This document shows, piece after piece, positions 7,811-15,204 of a stretch of 37,101 nt of DNA. The position numbers and the translations under genes were made by a program. Origin of the DNA: Planctomycetota bacterium (GTDB lineage: Bacteria > Planctomycetota > Phycisphaerae > Tepidisphaerales > Tepidisphaeraceae); NCBI GenBank assembly GCA_026693085.1, contig JAPLNB010000324.1:1-37101 (forward strand), in the 5' to 3' direction. How positions within the stretch are numbered: position 1 is the first letter of the stretch; each line of letters opens with the position of its first letter. Under the pieces are notes generated by a model. That model saw nothing but the letters and a program-made list of their open reading frames with translations, did not search any database and was not told the origin of the DNA.

Positions 7811-9001
7811 TCAGCGCTTGACGGGTCGCTGCACGCGCATCGGCACGAACCCGCAATTGGGCTCCTCGGCCAGGTAACTGCCCGTGTCGGCATACGCCCT
7901 TGCCCGGCAGCCCATACAGACCTTCTTGAACTCGCACACGCCACACTTGCCGTCGAGCTTCGAATCATCCCGCAGATCCCGGAAAATCGGGCTTTGATTC
8001 CAGATCACCGGAAAGGGTGTGGTCTTGACGTTCCCCGAGCTGATCGGCAGATAGCCGCACGGGAAAACCTCGCCCGTATGCGACACGAAACAGACCGCCT
8101 GTCCCGCAAGGCAGCCTTTGGTCATCGCGCTCATATCCGCATTCCCGGCCGGATGTCCACTCGGCTGACCGCTCTGAACGTGAGGCGCCATCGACCGGTG
8201 TGGATGCGTCGCCGCCGGCATGGCCCGGCGATCGGTCTTGGCGCGTTGCCGCATGACGCGGAAATAGTGGGGCGCACAAGTTGCCTTCAGGTGCAGCTTG
8301 CCCTCCATGCTCCGGTCATAGATCCAGTTGAGCGCGTTCTCATACTCATCGGGCTTGAGCATGATCTCTTCGCTGAGCGACATCCCGCAGCCGACTGGCA
8401 CGAGCATGAAAATGTGGAGGGCGTCCGCGCCCAGTTTCAAAGCCAGCTCGTACATCTGGTCCAGCTTCTGGTAGTTGTGCCTGGCGACGGTGGTGTTCAT
8501 CTGCATCGACATGCCGTGCTGGCGCAGAAGCGTGAAGCCGTTCACCGACGCATCAAATGCACCGTCGATGGCGCGGAATCGGTCGTGGGTGGCGGCGTCG
8601 GGTCCGTCGAAGCTGATCGAAACCCTGCGGAAGCCAACGTCCACGACGCGTTTGGCGATGTGGTCGTCCATGATCGTGCCGTTGGTCGCCAGCGCCGTCG
8701 GCAGGCCCAGGTTTTTCGCTTCCGCTGCCAGGTCGAAAACATCCGGCCGCATGAGCGGCTCTCCGCCGGAGAAAACCAGGATCGGCCGCCCCGTCTGCGG
8801 CAGGGATCGGATCATGCTCAGCGCCTGCTGGCGGGTCAGGTCGTCCTTGCCCATGGAATGCGCGACATCCAGCCGCCGGCAATGAACGCACGCCAGATTG
8901 CACGCCGCGGTCGTCTCCCAGAACAGAAGCCGCAATGGCGTTGTTCCCACGCCGGTTTCGCATTGGCAAGAAGGACGGGTCTGAGGGCCGTTGGTCATCA
9001 T
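7811..9001 (-). CDS. ahbD: Radical SAM heme synthase AhbD (Fe-coproporphyrin III decarboxylase)
   Basis: The frame is open from an ATG at 9016 (401 residues), but GGAGCAGGA just before the ATG at 9001 makes that the likelier start (396 residues). Numbering from 9016: radical SAM cluster Cys39-x3-Cys43-x2-Cys46, Gly-Gly-Glu-Pro at 84-87, Ala-Pro-His-Tyr-Phe-Arg near 248-253, then Gly-Cys-Leu-Ala-Gly and the Phe-Pro-Cys320-Gly-Tyr-Leu-Pro motif, and a C-terminal Cys358-x2-Cys361-x5-Cys367-x2-Cys370 plus Cys388 for an auxiliary cluster. These match AhbD, which oxidatively decarboxylates two propionates of Fe-coproporphyrin III to vinyls, giving heme b. Residues about 262-296 form a His/Pro-rich insertion before the Gly-Cys-Leu-Ala-Gly motif. 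It is convergent with the sigma-54 regulator and divergent in strand from ahbAB and ahbC, so it needs its own promoter. Confidence 0.87.
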   Translation of the reverse strand: MMTNGPQTRPSCQCETGVGTTPLRLLFWETTAACNLACVHCRRLDVAHSMGKDDLTRQQALSMIRSLPQTGRPILVFSGGEPLMRPDVFDLAAEAKNLGLPTALATNGTIMDDHIAKRVVDVGFRRVSISFDGPDAATHDRFRAIDGAFDASVNGFTLLRQHGMSMQMNTTVARHNYQKLDQMYELALKLGADALHIFMLVPVGCGMSLSEEIMLKPDEYENALNWIYDRSMEGKLHLKATCAPHYFRVMRQRAKTDRRAMPAATHPHRSMAPHVQSGQPSGHPAGNADMSAMTKGCLAGQAVCFVSHTGEVFPCGYLPISSGNVKTTPFPVIWNQSPIFRDLRDDSKLDGKCGVCEFKKVCMGCRARAYADTGSYLAEEPNCGFVPMRVQRPVKR

Positions 9002-9216
9002 TTCATCCTGCTCCATAAGCCTGGCAGATCAAGCCCCATGCCACCGATGATCATAGGCCGGCTAGGGGTGCGAACTCCGCCGGTATTTTCAGTCGCCGCG
9101 AGAAGCTTAGCCGGGAGCACCGCTTGCCTCACCTATGTACTCGTCCCATTACTACCAGCGGGCGTAAACAGTGGGCAACGATTCCCACAACCGGGAAATC
9201 CGCACAAAAACGATGC

Positions 9217-9573
9217 TCAAAACAGTAAATGAAGAAGGTAGTCCAGCCGGCCTGTGAGAACCAGGCGTCGGCCGGAGTATTTCATGACGTCGCGGATCTG
9301 CTCGCGATAAGTCGGGTGATAGCAGTGATTGGGACAGTGCTTGCAGGCGGGCTTGGGTTTCATGGGGCAGTGAGCGCGCTTAACAAACGCATGGGCCAGC
9401 AGTTTCGTGCAGCCGTCGCAGAGGCTGATCGGTCGTCCGGCGATCGCCTGAACGTCGTGTGTTTTGAGCTGCACCACCGACTTGGGGGCGGCCGAATGCT
9501 TCTGGCCGCAGTAGACGTTGATGAACAGCGCCAGCGTCTTCAGATCGCGGGTTGCATTGTCACATTCATTCAT
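9217..9573 (-). CDS. ygbA: YgbA-like (nitrous oxide-stimulated promoter family) protein
   Basis: 118 residues. The conserved core is Cys52-x2-Cys55, Cys69-Pro-Met-Lys-Pro, Cys77-x2-Cys80-x3-Cys84-Tyr-x-Pro-x2-Arg-Glu-Gln-Ile-Arg, then Val-Met-Lys-Tyr-Ser-Gly-Arg-Arg. This is the signature of the small Cys-rich family that includes Escherichia coli YgbA, which is controlled by the nitric oxide sensor NsrR and induced by nitrosative stress; the biochemical role is not settled. The cysteines suggest a metal or iron-sulfur site. It lies upstream of ahbD on the same strand with a 215-base gap, and divergent from the PhnD-like gene. An AGGTG ribosome binding site sits inside a small palindrome immediately before the ATG. 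It hints that the cluster serves anaerobic or nitrogen-oxide conditions. Confidence 0.8.
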   Translation of the reverse strand: MNECDNATRDLKTLALFINVYCGQKHSAAPKSVVQLKTHDVQAIAGRPISLCDGCTKLLAHAFVKRAHCPMKPKPACKHCPNHCYHPTYREQIRDVMKYSGRRLVLTGRLDYLLHLLF

Positions 9574-9575
9574 CT

Positions 9576-9587
9576 ATGCACCTGCAT
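9576..9587. promoter_or_regulatory. Palindrome covering the ygbA ribosome binding site (possible operator)
   Basis: ATGCACCTGCAT is a five-base inverted repeat with a two-base centre, ending two bases before the ygbA start codon on the minus strand; the AGGTG Shine-Dalgarno lies within it. Half-sites of this ATGCA type recall Rrf2/NsrR operators, but the site is short and could be chance. Confidence 0.3.
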
Positions 9588-9764
9588 CCACTTTGGACAT
9601 CATATACCGCCAATGGCCCGTGATTTGTAGTGAGGCTGGGGTTGCAAGGCAAGGTTGATGGATGGTATTCGGTGCGTCGCGGGCATATGGGGTTTGTTTT
9701 CGCCCAAGCGTTGGCTAGCATTCGCCGATTCTATCATGAGGTACATTACGAAAGGCCGAAGCGC

Positions 9765-10730
9765 GTGAGGTCAATCTCCCTGATTCTGGTGATCCTCCTG
9801 GTGGCCGCGGTTGCCGCCGGCGTGTATTTCTGGTGGCCATTGTCGGCGGAGAACGGGGCAGATCAGCGTATTTCTCCGAGCACTCGCCCCGTTGCCGACA
9901 CCGACCGCGTGCTGCGGATCGGGCTGGTTCCGGAATACGACGTCTTCGCGCTGCGCAGATCGTACCAGGGCGTCACGGAGTACCTCGGCCAGAAGCTCGG
10001 CCGCCGTGTCAAAGTCGTCACGCTCACGAGTTATCAGGCAGTCCTGGCTGACTTTCAGGAGCGCCAGATCGACGGCGCGTTTCTGGGGTCTCTGGTTGCG
10101 TTGCTGGCGATGGACCGCTACGGCGCGCAAGTGCTGGTGAAGCCCGAACAGCCTGGTGGCGTAAGCACGTATCGCGGCGTGATTTTCGTGCGTGCGGATT
10201 CGCCCATCCGGAGCCTGGACGACCTTGGCGGACAGTCCATCGCGATGCTCCGGGCCACCTACGCCGGGAGCCTGTTCCCGATCTCGGAGTTAGCGCAGCG
10301 TAACCTGATGATGGGTCACGCCGCACCTCGAATTACCTGGATGGGAACTCACGACGAGGTCATCGACGCCGTCGTCAGCGGTCGCGTCGCGGTCGGCGCG
10401 GTCAAAGACCTTCGCCTGGACCGCTTTGAGAAATCACACTCGAACGAGAAGCTTCGTCGCCTGGCAACGAGCAAGGGGGTTCCGAACAATGCGTTGGTGA
10501 TGCGTAGCGACCTCTCCGAGCAGCTCAGCCAGCAGATTGCCCAGGTGCTGCAAGAGATGGACAATGACGCTGAGGGCCGACAGGCGCTGGCGAACCTCGG
10601 CGCCAAGCGGTTTGTCGCGTGCAGCCGCGATCAATACGACCCGATTTATGAGATGACCGAGTCCATTGGGTCCGCGTGGGCCCTGGTCGGCGTCACCGGC
10701 GAGGCCCCGAAGCGTCCCAAGGCCAAGTAG
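9765..10730 (+). CDS. PhnD-like periplasmic substrate-binding protein, membrane-anchored
   Basis: 321 residues from the GTG at 9765, chosen because GAAAGG lies nine bases upstream and the protein then starts Arg-Ser-Ile-Ser followed by a single hydrophobic anchor (about 4-24). An upstream in-frame GTG at 9630 and ATG at 9687 lack ribosome binding sites. The rest is a two-lobed type II binding protein of the phosphate/phosphite/phosphonate (PhnD) family: Leu-Arg-Ile-Gly-Leu-Val-Pro-Glu-Tyr-Asp, then Asp-Gly-Ala-Phe-Leu-Gly-Ser, Tyr-Arg-Gly-Val-Ile-Phe-Val-Arg and Gly-Ala-Val-Lys-Asp motifs. No ABC permease or ATPase is nearby; instead two sensor genes follow, the first only 15 bases away. A role as an extracytoplasmic ligand receptor for the downstream sensor is therefore likelier than transport. 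The ligand is unknown. Confidence 0.8.
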   Translation: MRSISLILVILLVAAVAAGVYFWWPLSAENGADQRISPSTRPVADTDRVLRIGLVPEYDVFALRRSYQGVTEYLGQKLGRRVKVVTLTSYQAVLADFQERQIDGAFLGSLVALLAMDRYGAQVLVKPEQPGGVSTYRGVIFVRADSPIRSLDDLGGQSIAMLRATYAGSLFPISELAQRNLMMGHAAPRITWMGTHDEVIDAVVSGRVAVGAVKDLRLDRFEKSHSNEKLRRLATSKGVPNNALVMRSDLSEQLSQQIAQVLQEMDNDAEGRQALANLGAKRFVACSRDQYDPIYEMTESIGSAWALVGVTGEAPKRPKAK

Positions 10731-10745
10731 CCAACCGAGCCACCC

Positions 10746-11813
10746 ATGTTGCTGCGAAGAAAACTGGTCTGGATCTTCGGTTCGTTGGTGTCGCTGCTCC
10801 TGGCGACTGCGATCGGGGCGATCTGGATGCTCCAGGGCGTGCTCCGTGAGCTGCACCACCTCGACACCCACGCGTGGGCCATCATCGAAGAGTCCAACAA
10901 ACTGGCAACCACGGTCTCGATGATCGAGATCGAGCTTTACGCGCTGGAAATGGGCGAGCAGAGGCATCTGGACCCGCTCATCGAGCTGGTCGAGTCGATG
11001 CAAAGGGAGGTGGACAAGGTGGCCGCCTCGTACGTTACCCATCTGCCCGAGAACCAGCCCGTGTTCAATCGCATCCGCGACGGGGTTCCGGATTTCGCCG
11101 GCCATGTGGCGGCTTTGGGGACCGCGCAGGACCCCGAATGGGCCGCGCAACACCGCCGCGAAGCCCGCAGCGTCGCCGTCAGGCTCCGCCGCGACATTCT
11201 CGCTCTCAGCCGCAGCGTCGGCACCCACGGTGAAATCGAGCAGGCCGACCTGACCAACCGATTCCGCTGGCTTGTGCTCGGGTTGACGGTCGTTTTCCTG
11301 GCCGTCATCAACATCTCCATCGTCGCGCTGCTCCGCATGACGGGCATGATCCTCAAGCCCGTCGAGAAGCTTGTCCAGGCCACGCGTGAACTGGGGAAGG
11401 AGCGCTTCGACTACCGGGTGGATTTGGACCAGAAAGATGAATTCGACGAGCTGGCTCATGCCTACAATAACCTGGCTGCGCAGCTTCAGGCCAACGAGCA
11501 GCGTAAGCTCGAGATGCTTGGCCAGGTCGCTTTGACGCTCAACCATGAGCTGAACAATGCTGCGGAGATCATCGAGTTGCAATTGCAACTGGCCGGTCGG
11601 CAATCCAGCGGCAATCCATCGCTGGAGAAGTGCGCCCGGCAGATCCGCGACAGCCTCAATCGCATGACCAGGACCGTGGAGCTGCTCAAGCAGGTCCGGC
11701 GCATTGTTCTGACGGATTACGTCTCCGGCGTGAAGATGCTCGACCTTGAACGATCGGCGTCTCCGGAAGAGGGCAACGATGAGGCACACGTCGTCAGGAA
11801 CGCGGAAGGTTGA
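10746..11813 (+). CDS. HAMP sensor protein with a histidine-kinase dimerisation domain but no ATPase domain
   Basis: 355 residues. TM1 at about 8-29; periplasmic helical sensor about 30-172; TM2 at about 174-196; HAMP at about 197-250; then a HisKA-like helix pair with Leu-Thr-Leu-Asn-His267-Glu-Leu-Asn-Asn, where His267 would be the phosphorylated residue. The protein ends about 65 residues after this H-box. The N, G1, F and G2 boxes of the catalytic ATP-binding domain are absent and no frameshifted remnant of them follows, so it cannot autophosphorylate by itself. It may be a phosphotransfer partner or a dimerisation platform for the complete kinase encoded 145 bases downstream. The PhnD-like protein upstream, 15 bases away, is a natural periplasmic partner. 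Confidence 0.82.
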   Translation: MLLRRKLVWIFGSLVSLLLATAIGAIWMLQGVLRELHHLDTHAWAIIEESNKLATTVSMIEIELYALEMGEQRHLDPLIELVESMQREVDKVAASYVTHLPENQPVFNRIRDGVPDFAGHVAALGTAQDPEWAAQHRREARSVAVRLRRDILALSRSVGTHGEIEQADLTNRFRWLVLGLTVVFLAVINISIVALLRMTGMILKPVEKLVQATRELGKERFDYRVDLDQKDEFDELAHAYNNLAAQLQANEQRKLEMLGQVALTLNHELNNAAEIIELQLQLAGRQSSGNPSLEKCARQIRDSLNRMTRTVELLKQVRRIVLTDYVSGVKMLDLERSASPEEGNDEAHVVRNAEG

Positions 11814-11958
11814 AGGATAGCCGCTGAGGTTCGGAAGCGGATGGCAGCCGCGCGCTTCCTTGGCGGATCGCGGGCAGGCGTGGCGCACAATGAATGCGTG
11901 CCCGCGTCACATCTGGTAAACTGCTTGCGTACTCTACGGTTGTAGGACGAGGACCCTG

Positions 11959-13305
11959 ATGGCTCCGGCATCACGTGAATGGCAGCGGCCGTTGCTCCTC
12001 CAACTGGAGTGGTTCATTTCCCTCCGGTGGATCGCCGCCCTCACGGTCGTCGCAGGTGCCGGCGCCGAATGGAAGCTGCTGCACTGGTATGGGCGGCCGG
12101 CGGATATGGCCGCAATCGGGCTGGCGATCTTTGCCTACAACGGCGTGCTCTGGTTGCTCGTGCGAAAGGCCCAACGCGTCCGGCAGACGGCGTTGGCGTT
12201 GCTTGCACTCGCGTGGCTTCAATTGCTCCTGGATCTGGGCTGCCTGACGCTGTTGACTCTGTTGACGGGCGGCATCGACAGCGCGTTGCGCGGTTTTTTC
12301 GTCTTCCACATGGTGTTCGCGAGCCTGCTGCTGCCTCGCACGATGGCCTACGCCGGCGCCGCCGTTGCGATGGCCATGCTTAGCGCCGGGCTGTGGACCG
12401 CCGACCCGTTTCCGATGCTCCAGAAAGATCGGGCCAACATGCTCGGCTGGATTACCATGCTTCTGCTGACGGTCTGGCTCACCAACCGGATCACTCGCAA
12501 CCTCCGCAGCCAGCGTCGCCGCCTGCTCCGCCAGAACCGCCGCATCCGCGCCATGTCTCTGAAGCTCCAGCAACAGCACCAGGGGATGATCCAGCACGAG
12601 AAGATGGCGGCCGTCGGTCAGATGGCGGCCGGCGTCGCCCACGAGATCGCCAATCCGCTGGCCAGCATCGATAGCCTCCTGCAACTGGCGGGCCGCAAGC
12701 CCGAGAAGCTTGGCCCGGAGATGGTGGCCACGCTCCGGGAGCAGGTGAACCGCATCAGCCAGATTCTCCGCCAGATGACCGCCTTCGCCCACCCCGGCGA
12801 CGGCGTCTGGCAAACCAGCGATCTCAATGGCGTGGTCGAAAGGGCGCTGGCTGTCGTCCAGTACGACCCCCGTCTTAATCGCGTGCAGATCGACCGCCAA
12901 TTCAGCGCCCAGATGCCCCAGGTCCGCATGGTGGCCGACGCCATGCAGCAGGTCATCATCAACCTCGTTCTCAACTCGCTCGACGCCATGGACGGCGTGG
13001 CCAAGCCGACCCTCACCATCCGCACCGAACACTCGGACGGCGTCTGCACCATTGGCGTCATCGACAACGGCCACGGCATCGCCCCCGCCCACCGCAAACG
13101 CCTCTTCGAGCCTTTCTTCACCACCAAGCCCGTCGGCAAGGGCACCGGCCTGGGCCTGTCCATCAGCTACAGCCTGGTCCGCAACCATGGCGGCCAGATT
13201 CTCGTTGACAGCCGCCCCGGCGAAGGCGCCACGTTCACCGTCAGGCTCCCGATTGGCTCAACGCCCGAGCACGCCGTGGCCGCCAGCTCCACCGGCGCTC
13301 GCTGA
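11959..13305 (+). CDS. Membrane histidine kinase, multi-TM (RegB/PrrB-like layout)
   Basis: 448 residues; GAGGA five bases before the ATG supports the start. The N-terminal 175 residues form about six transmembrane helices with Ser-Leu-Arg-Trp-Ile-Ala in the first and Thr-Gly-Gly-Ile-Asp-Ser between the third and fourth, reminiscent of redox-sensing RegB/PrrB kinases and their quinone-binding loop. The kinase core is complete: H-box Ala-His228-Glu-Ile-Ala-Asn-Pro, N-box Asn-Leu-Val-Leu-Asn-Ser at 335-340, G1 Asp369-Asn-Gly-His-Gly-Ile, F-box Phe-Glu-Pro-Phe-Phe-Thr-Thr-Lys, and G2 Gly-Lys-Gly-Thr-Gly-Leu-Gly-Leu. There is no extracytoplasmic domain of note, so the signal is probably sensed in the membrane (quinone redox state is a guess). 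Its likely partner is the sigma-54 regulator at 6383. It is the last gene of the block starting with the PhnD-like gene. Confidence 0.88.
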   Translation: MAPASREWQRPLLLQLEWFISLRWIAALTVVAGAGAEWKLLHWYGRPADMAAIGLAIFAYNGVLWLLVRKAQRVRQTALALLALAWLQLLLDLGCLTLLTLLTGGIDSALRGFFVFHMVFASLLLPRTMAYAGAAVAMAMLSAGLWTADPFPMLQKDRANMLGWITMLLLTVWLTNRITRNLRSQRRRLLRQNRRIRAMSLKLQQQHQGMIQHEKMAAVGQMAAGVAHEIANPLASIDSLLQLAGRKPEKLGPEMVATLREQVNRISQILRQMTAFAHPGDGVWQTSDLNGVVERALAVVQYDPRLNRVQIDRQFSAQMPQVRMVADAMQQVIINLVLNSLDAMDGVAKPTLTIRTEHSDGVCTIGVIDNGHGIAPAHRKRLFEPFFTTKPVGKGTGLGLSISYSLVRNHGGQILVDSRPGEGATFTVRLPIGSTPEHAVAASSTGAR

Positions 13306-13329
13306 GCATTGGCAAGTCCCCGCGGAGCT

Positions 13330-13441
13330 CACCACACACAGAGGTCACGGAGCACAGGGGTCGCTTCATGGACTGCAAACAGGGTTCCGTTGCTATATCC
13401 TGATCTTCTCCGCCTCGGTGTTCTCCATGATCTCGGTGGTG
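13330..13441. repeat. Imperfect inverted repeat made of cacagaggtcacggag-type words
   Basis: The left arm (13330-13360) and the right arm (13410-13441) are imperfect reverse complements: CACCA, then GAG..CA.GGAG..ACA on the left against the complement of CCTCGGTGTTCTCCATGATC on the right. The roughly 50-base interior is unrelated. It fills the gap between the kinase gene and the URO-D gene and could fold into a large hairpin after transcription of the kinase gene. Confidence 0.55.
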
Positions 13442-13459
13442 GGTAATTGGGGTTAGCCT

Positions 13460-13489
13460 TTCGTGCAGATTTGTGGGCATTCGTGGATA
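13460..13489 (+). repeat. Three tandem decamers directly before a start codon
   Basis: TTCGTGCAGA, TTTGTGGGCA and TTCGTGGATA lie end to end with an exact 10-bp period and are followed at once by the ATG at 13490. They occupy the place where a ribosome binding site would be; no good Shine-Dalgarno is present. Confidence 0.7.
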
Positions 13490-14557
13490 ATGGCCGCCAT
13501 GTCCATGACACCCCGCCAGCGTTGGCTGGCCATCTTCCAAGGCAAGCAGCCCGATCGCATTCCGACCGATTTCTGGTCCACGTCCGAGGTGTTGTCTGGC
13601 CTCAAGCGCGACCTGAACTGCGCCGATGATGAATCGCTCTGCCGCCGGCTGCACATCGACCGCCCGCGCTCGCTGGCGCCCCGCTGCAAGCTGCCCCATC
13701 ACCCGAATGACCCCCAGGCCGACCTCTGGGGCGTCCGCTACCAGAACATCAACTACGGCACAGGCAACTACGATGAAGCGACATACCATCCACTGGCCAA
13801 CATGACCAGCGCCTCGGAAATTCGCGCATTCCGCTGGCCCAGCCCCGACGATTACGATTACTCGCCCATCACCGAAACCTTGGCCAATGACGACGGCACT
13901 CGCGCCATCCTGGCCTGCCACTTCGAGCCGTTCCTGCTCTATTGCAGCCTCCGCGGGATGGAGCAGGCGTACGAAGACCTGCTGGTGTCTCCGGAGATCG
14001 CCGACGCCGTCCTGGGCCAGGTCTTCGATTTCTACAACGAGTTCAACCGCCGCATTTTTCAGGCCGGCCGGGGCAGAATCGATCTGACTTACATTGCGGA
14101 GGATCTTGGCGGCCAGGCCGGACCGCTGTTCAGCCTCGCCACCTTCCGCCGGTTTTTCCTGCCCAACCAGAAGAAGATGGCGGACCTGGCGCGCTCGTTC
14201 GGCATCCACATTTTCTATCACACCGACGGCGCCAGCCGGCCGTTTATCGCCGATCTGATTGATATCGTCGGCATCGAGATTCTCAACCCCATCCAATGGC
14301 GCTGCCCCGGCATGGAGCGTGAGGGCCTGGTGCGGGATTTCGGCAGCAGAATTGCCTTCCACGGCGCCATCGACAACCAGCAGACCCTCCCCTTCGGCTC
14401 GTCGCAGGACGTCGCCGACCAGGTCAAGGAATGCGCCCGGATGTTCAAAGGCTGCCGCTGGATCTGCGCCCCCTGCCACAACATCCAGCCGGTCACGCCC
14501 ACCGCGAACATCGTGGCGATGTACGAAACGATCCACGAGATCGGGGCACTGGTCTAG
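13490..14557 (+). CDS. Uroporphyrinogen decarboxylase (URO-D) superfamily protein
   Basis: About 355 residues. In-frame ATGs at 13490, 13499 and 13505 are all possible; the family normally begins Met-Thr-Pro-Arg-x-Arg, matching 13505. The fold is a TIM barrel of the URO-D/MtaA/CmuA type: Asp-Leu-Gly-Gly-Gln-Ala-Gly-Pro-Leu, then His-Thr-Asp-Gly near the middle, Gly-Ile-Glu-Ile-Leu-Asn-Pro-Ile-Gln, and Phe-His-Gly-Ala-Ile-Asp-Asn-Gln. The His-x-Asp/Cys-Gly and Asn-Pro-Ile-Gln motifs are those of the methyltransferase-like and uncharacterised branch rather than true HemE, which has an invariant Arg-rich N-terminal substrate pocket that I do not see. Closeness to the ahb genes is tempting, but this branch is abundant in Planctomycetes and its substrates are unknown. 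Its last four bases overlap the convergent phospholipase-D-like gene. Confidence 0.75.
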   Translation: MAAMSMTPRQRWLAIFQGKQPDRIPTDFWSTSEVLSGLKRDLNCADDESLCRRLHIDRPRSLAPRCKLPHHPNDPQADLWGVRYQNINYGTGNYDEATYHPLANMTSASEIRAFRWPSPDDYDYSPITETLANDDGTRAILACHFEPFLLYCSLRGMEQAYEDLLVSPEIADAVLGQVFDFYNEFNRRIFQAGRGRIDLTYIAEDLGGQAGPLFSLATFRRFFLPNQKKMADLARSFGIHIFYHTDGASRPFIADLIDIVGIEILNPIQWRCPGMEREGLVRDFGSRIAFHGAIDNQQTLPFGSSQDVADQVKECARMFKGCRWICAPCHNIQPVTPTANIVAMYETIHEIGALV

Positions 14558-15111
14558 CGCCCCTCGCGATCCTGCTTCTTCGAATGCCGCAGATGCCCCT
14601 GGAAGTTCTCCTCGTATGCCTCCATCAACTTCGGCTTGTCCCTGATGATCAGCATATTGTCCGCCGTCGAATCCTCGTCGCCGTCGGAGAAGTTGAAGCT
14701 GCCCGTGATGATCGTCTTGCCGTCGATCAGGATCACTTTGTTATGCGCCTTCTCGTGCTCGGCATCAACGTAAGTATCGATCCCTTTCTTGGCCAGGAAT
14801 CCCGTCTCGGATTTGCCGTCGGCCTTGGTCCCGTCGATGATCACGGTGACCTTCACGCCCATCTTCCTGGCGTCGACCAGCGCCCGCGCGATCCGTTCCG
14901 AGCTGAACGAATACGCCTGCAGGTGGATTGTCTTCTGCGCATCGCCGATCTGGTTGATGATGAGCTTCCGGCAATCGGTCTGCGGCGAGAAGAAAACCGC
15001 CACGCCGTCCTCGGCGCCTGCCGATTTGTACTTGCTTACCTGTTCTTCCTTATTACAGCCGCCGACCAGCAGCAGCACCGAAATCCACGCCAGCGGAAAT
15101 CTCAACGTCAT
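14554..15111 (-). CDS. Phospholipase D-like (Nuc-type) lipoprotein
   Basis: 185 residues from the ATG at 15111, which has GGAGAGG a few bases upstream; an ATG at 15135 is less likely. The N-terminus is a lipoprotein signal with lipobox Leu-Val-Gly-Gly-Cys (Cys19). A single PLD domain follows with the catalytic His-x-Lys-x4-Asp: Ala-His-Asn-Lys-Val-Ile-Leu-Ile-Asp, then Gly-Ser-Phe-Asn-Phe-Ser. One HKD motif per chain means it works as a dimer, as in the endonuclease Nuc and its relatives. Located at the outer or inner membrane, it could cleave nucleic acid or phospholipid; the choice cannot be made from sequence. It overlaps the convergent URO-D gene by four bases, and a 15-base perfect inverted repeat lies upstream of its start. 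Confidence 0.85.
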   Translation of the reverse strand: MTLRFPLAWISVLLLVGGCNKEEQVSKYKSAGAEDGVAVFFSPQTDCRKLIINQIGDAQKTIHLQAYSFSSERIARALVDARKMGVKVTVIIDGTKADGKSETGFLAKKGIDTYVDAEHEKAHNKVILIDGKTIITGSFNFSDGDEDSTADNMLIIRDKPKLMEAYEENFQGHLRHSKKQDREGR

Positions 15112-15137
15112 AGACCCTCTCCAGTGGTTTGTCATGG

Positions 15138-15191
15138 GTCATTTGTGCTTTGTCATTCGCGGCATGGGACAACCCGCAAAGCACAAATGAC
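15138..15191. repeat. Perfect 15-bp inverted repeat (GTCATTTGTGCTTTG)
   Basis: GTCATTTGTGCTTTG at 15138-15152 and its exact reverse complement at 15177-15191 flank a 24-base interior. Shorter copies of the word (GTCATGGGTC, GTCATTCG, GGACCAATGAC) lie just inside and outside the arms. It lies between the phospholipase-D-like gene and the membrane-protein gene and has the look of a palindromic intergenic element. Confidence 0.9.
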
Positions 15192-15204
15192 GAAGGACCA
15201 ATGA

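Noticed and set aside
9614..9646. Possible sigma-54 promoter upstream of the PhnD-like gene
   Set aside because: One candidate has GG-N10-GT and another has GA in place of GG at -24; neither meets the invariant GG/GC requirement.
13490..14557. True uroporphyrinogen decarboxylase (hemE) serving the heme cluster
   Set aside because: Motifs fit the methyltransferase-like branch of the superfamily, and the ahb route branches off at uroporphyrinogen/siroheme and does not need HemE.
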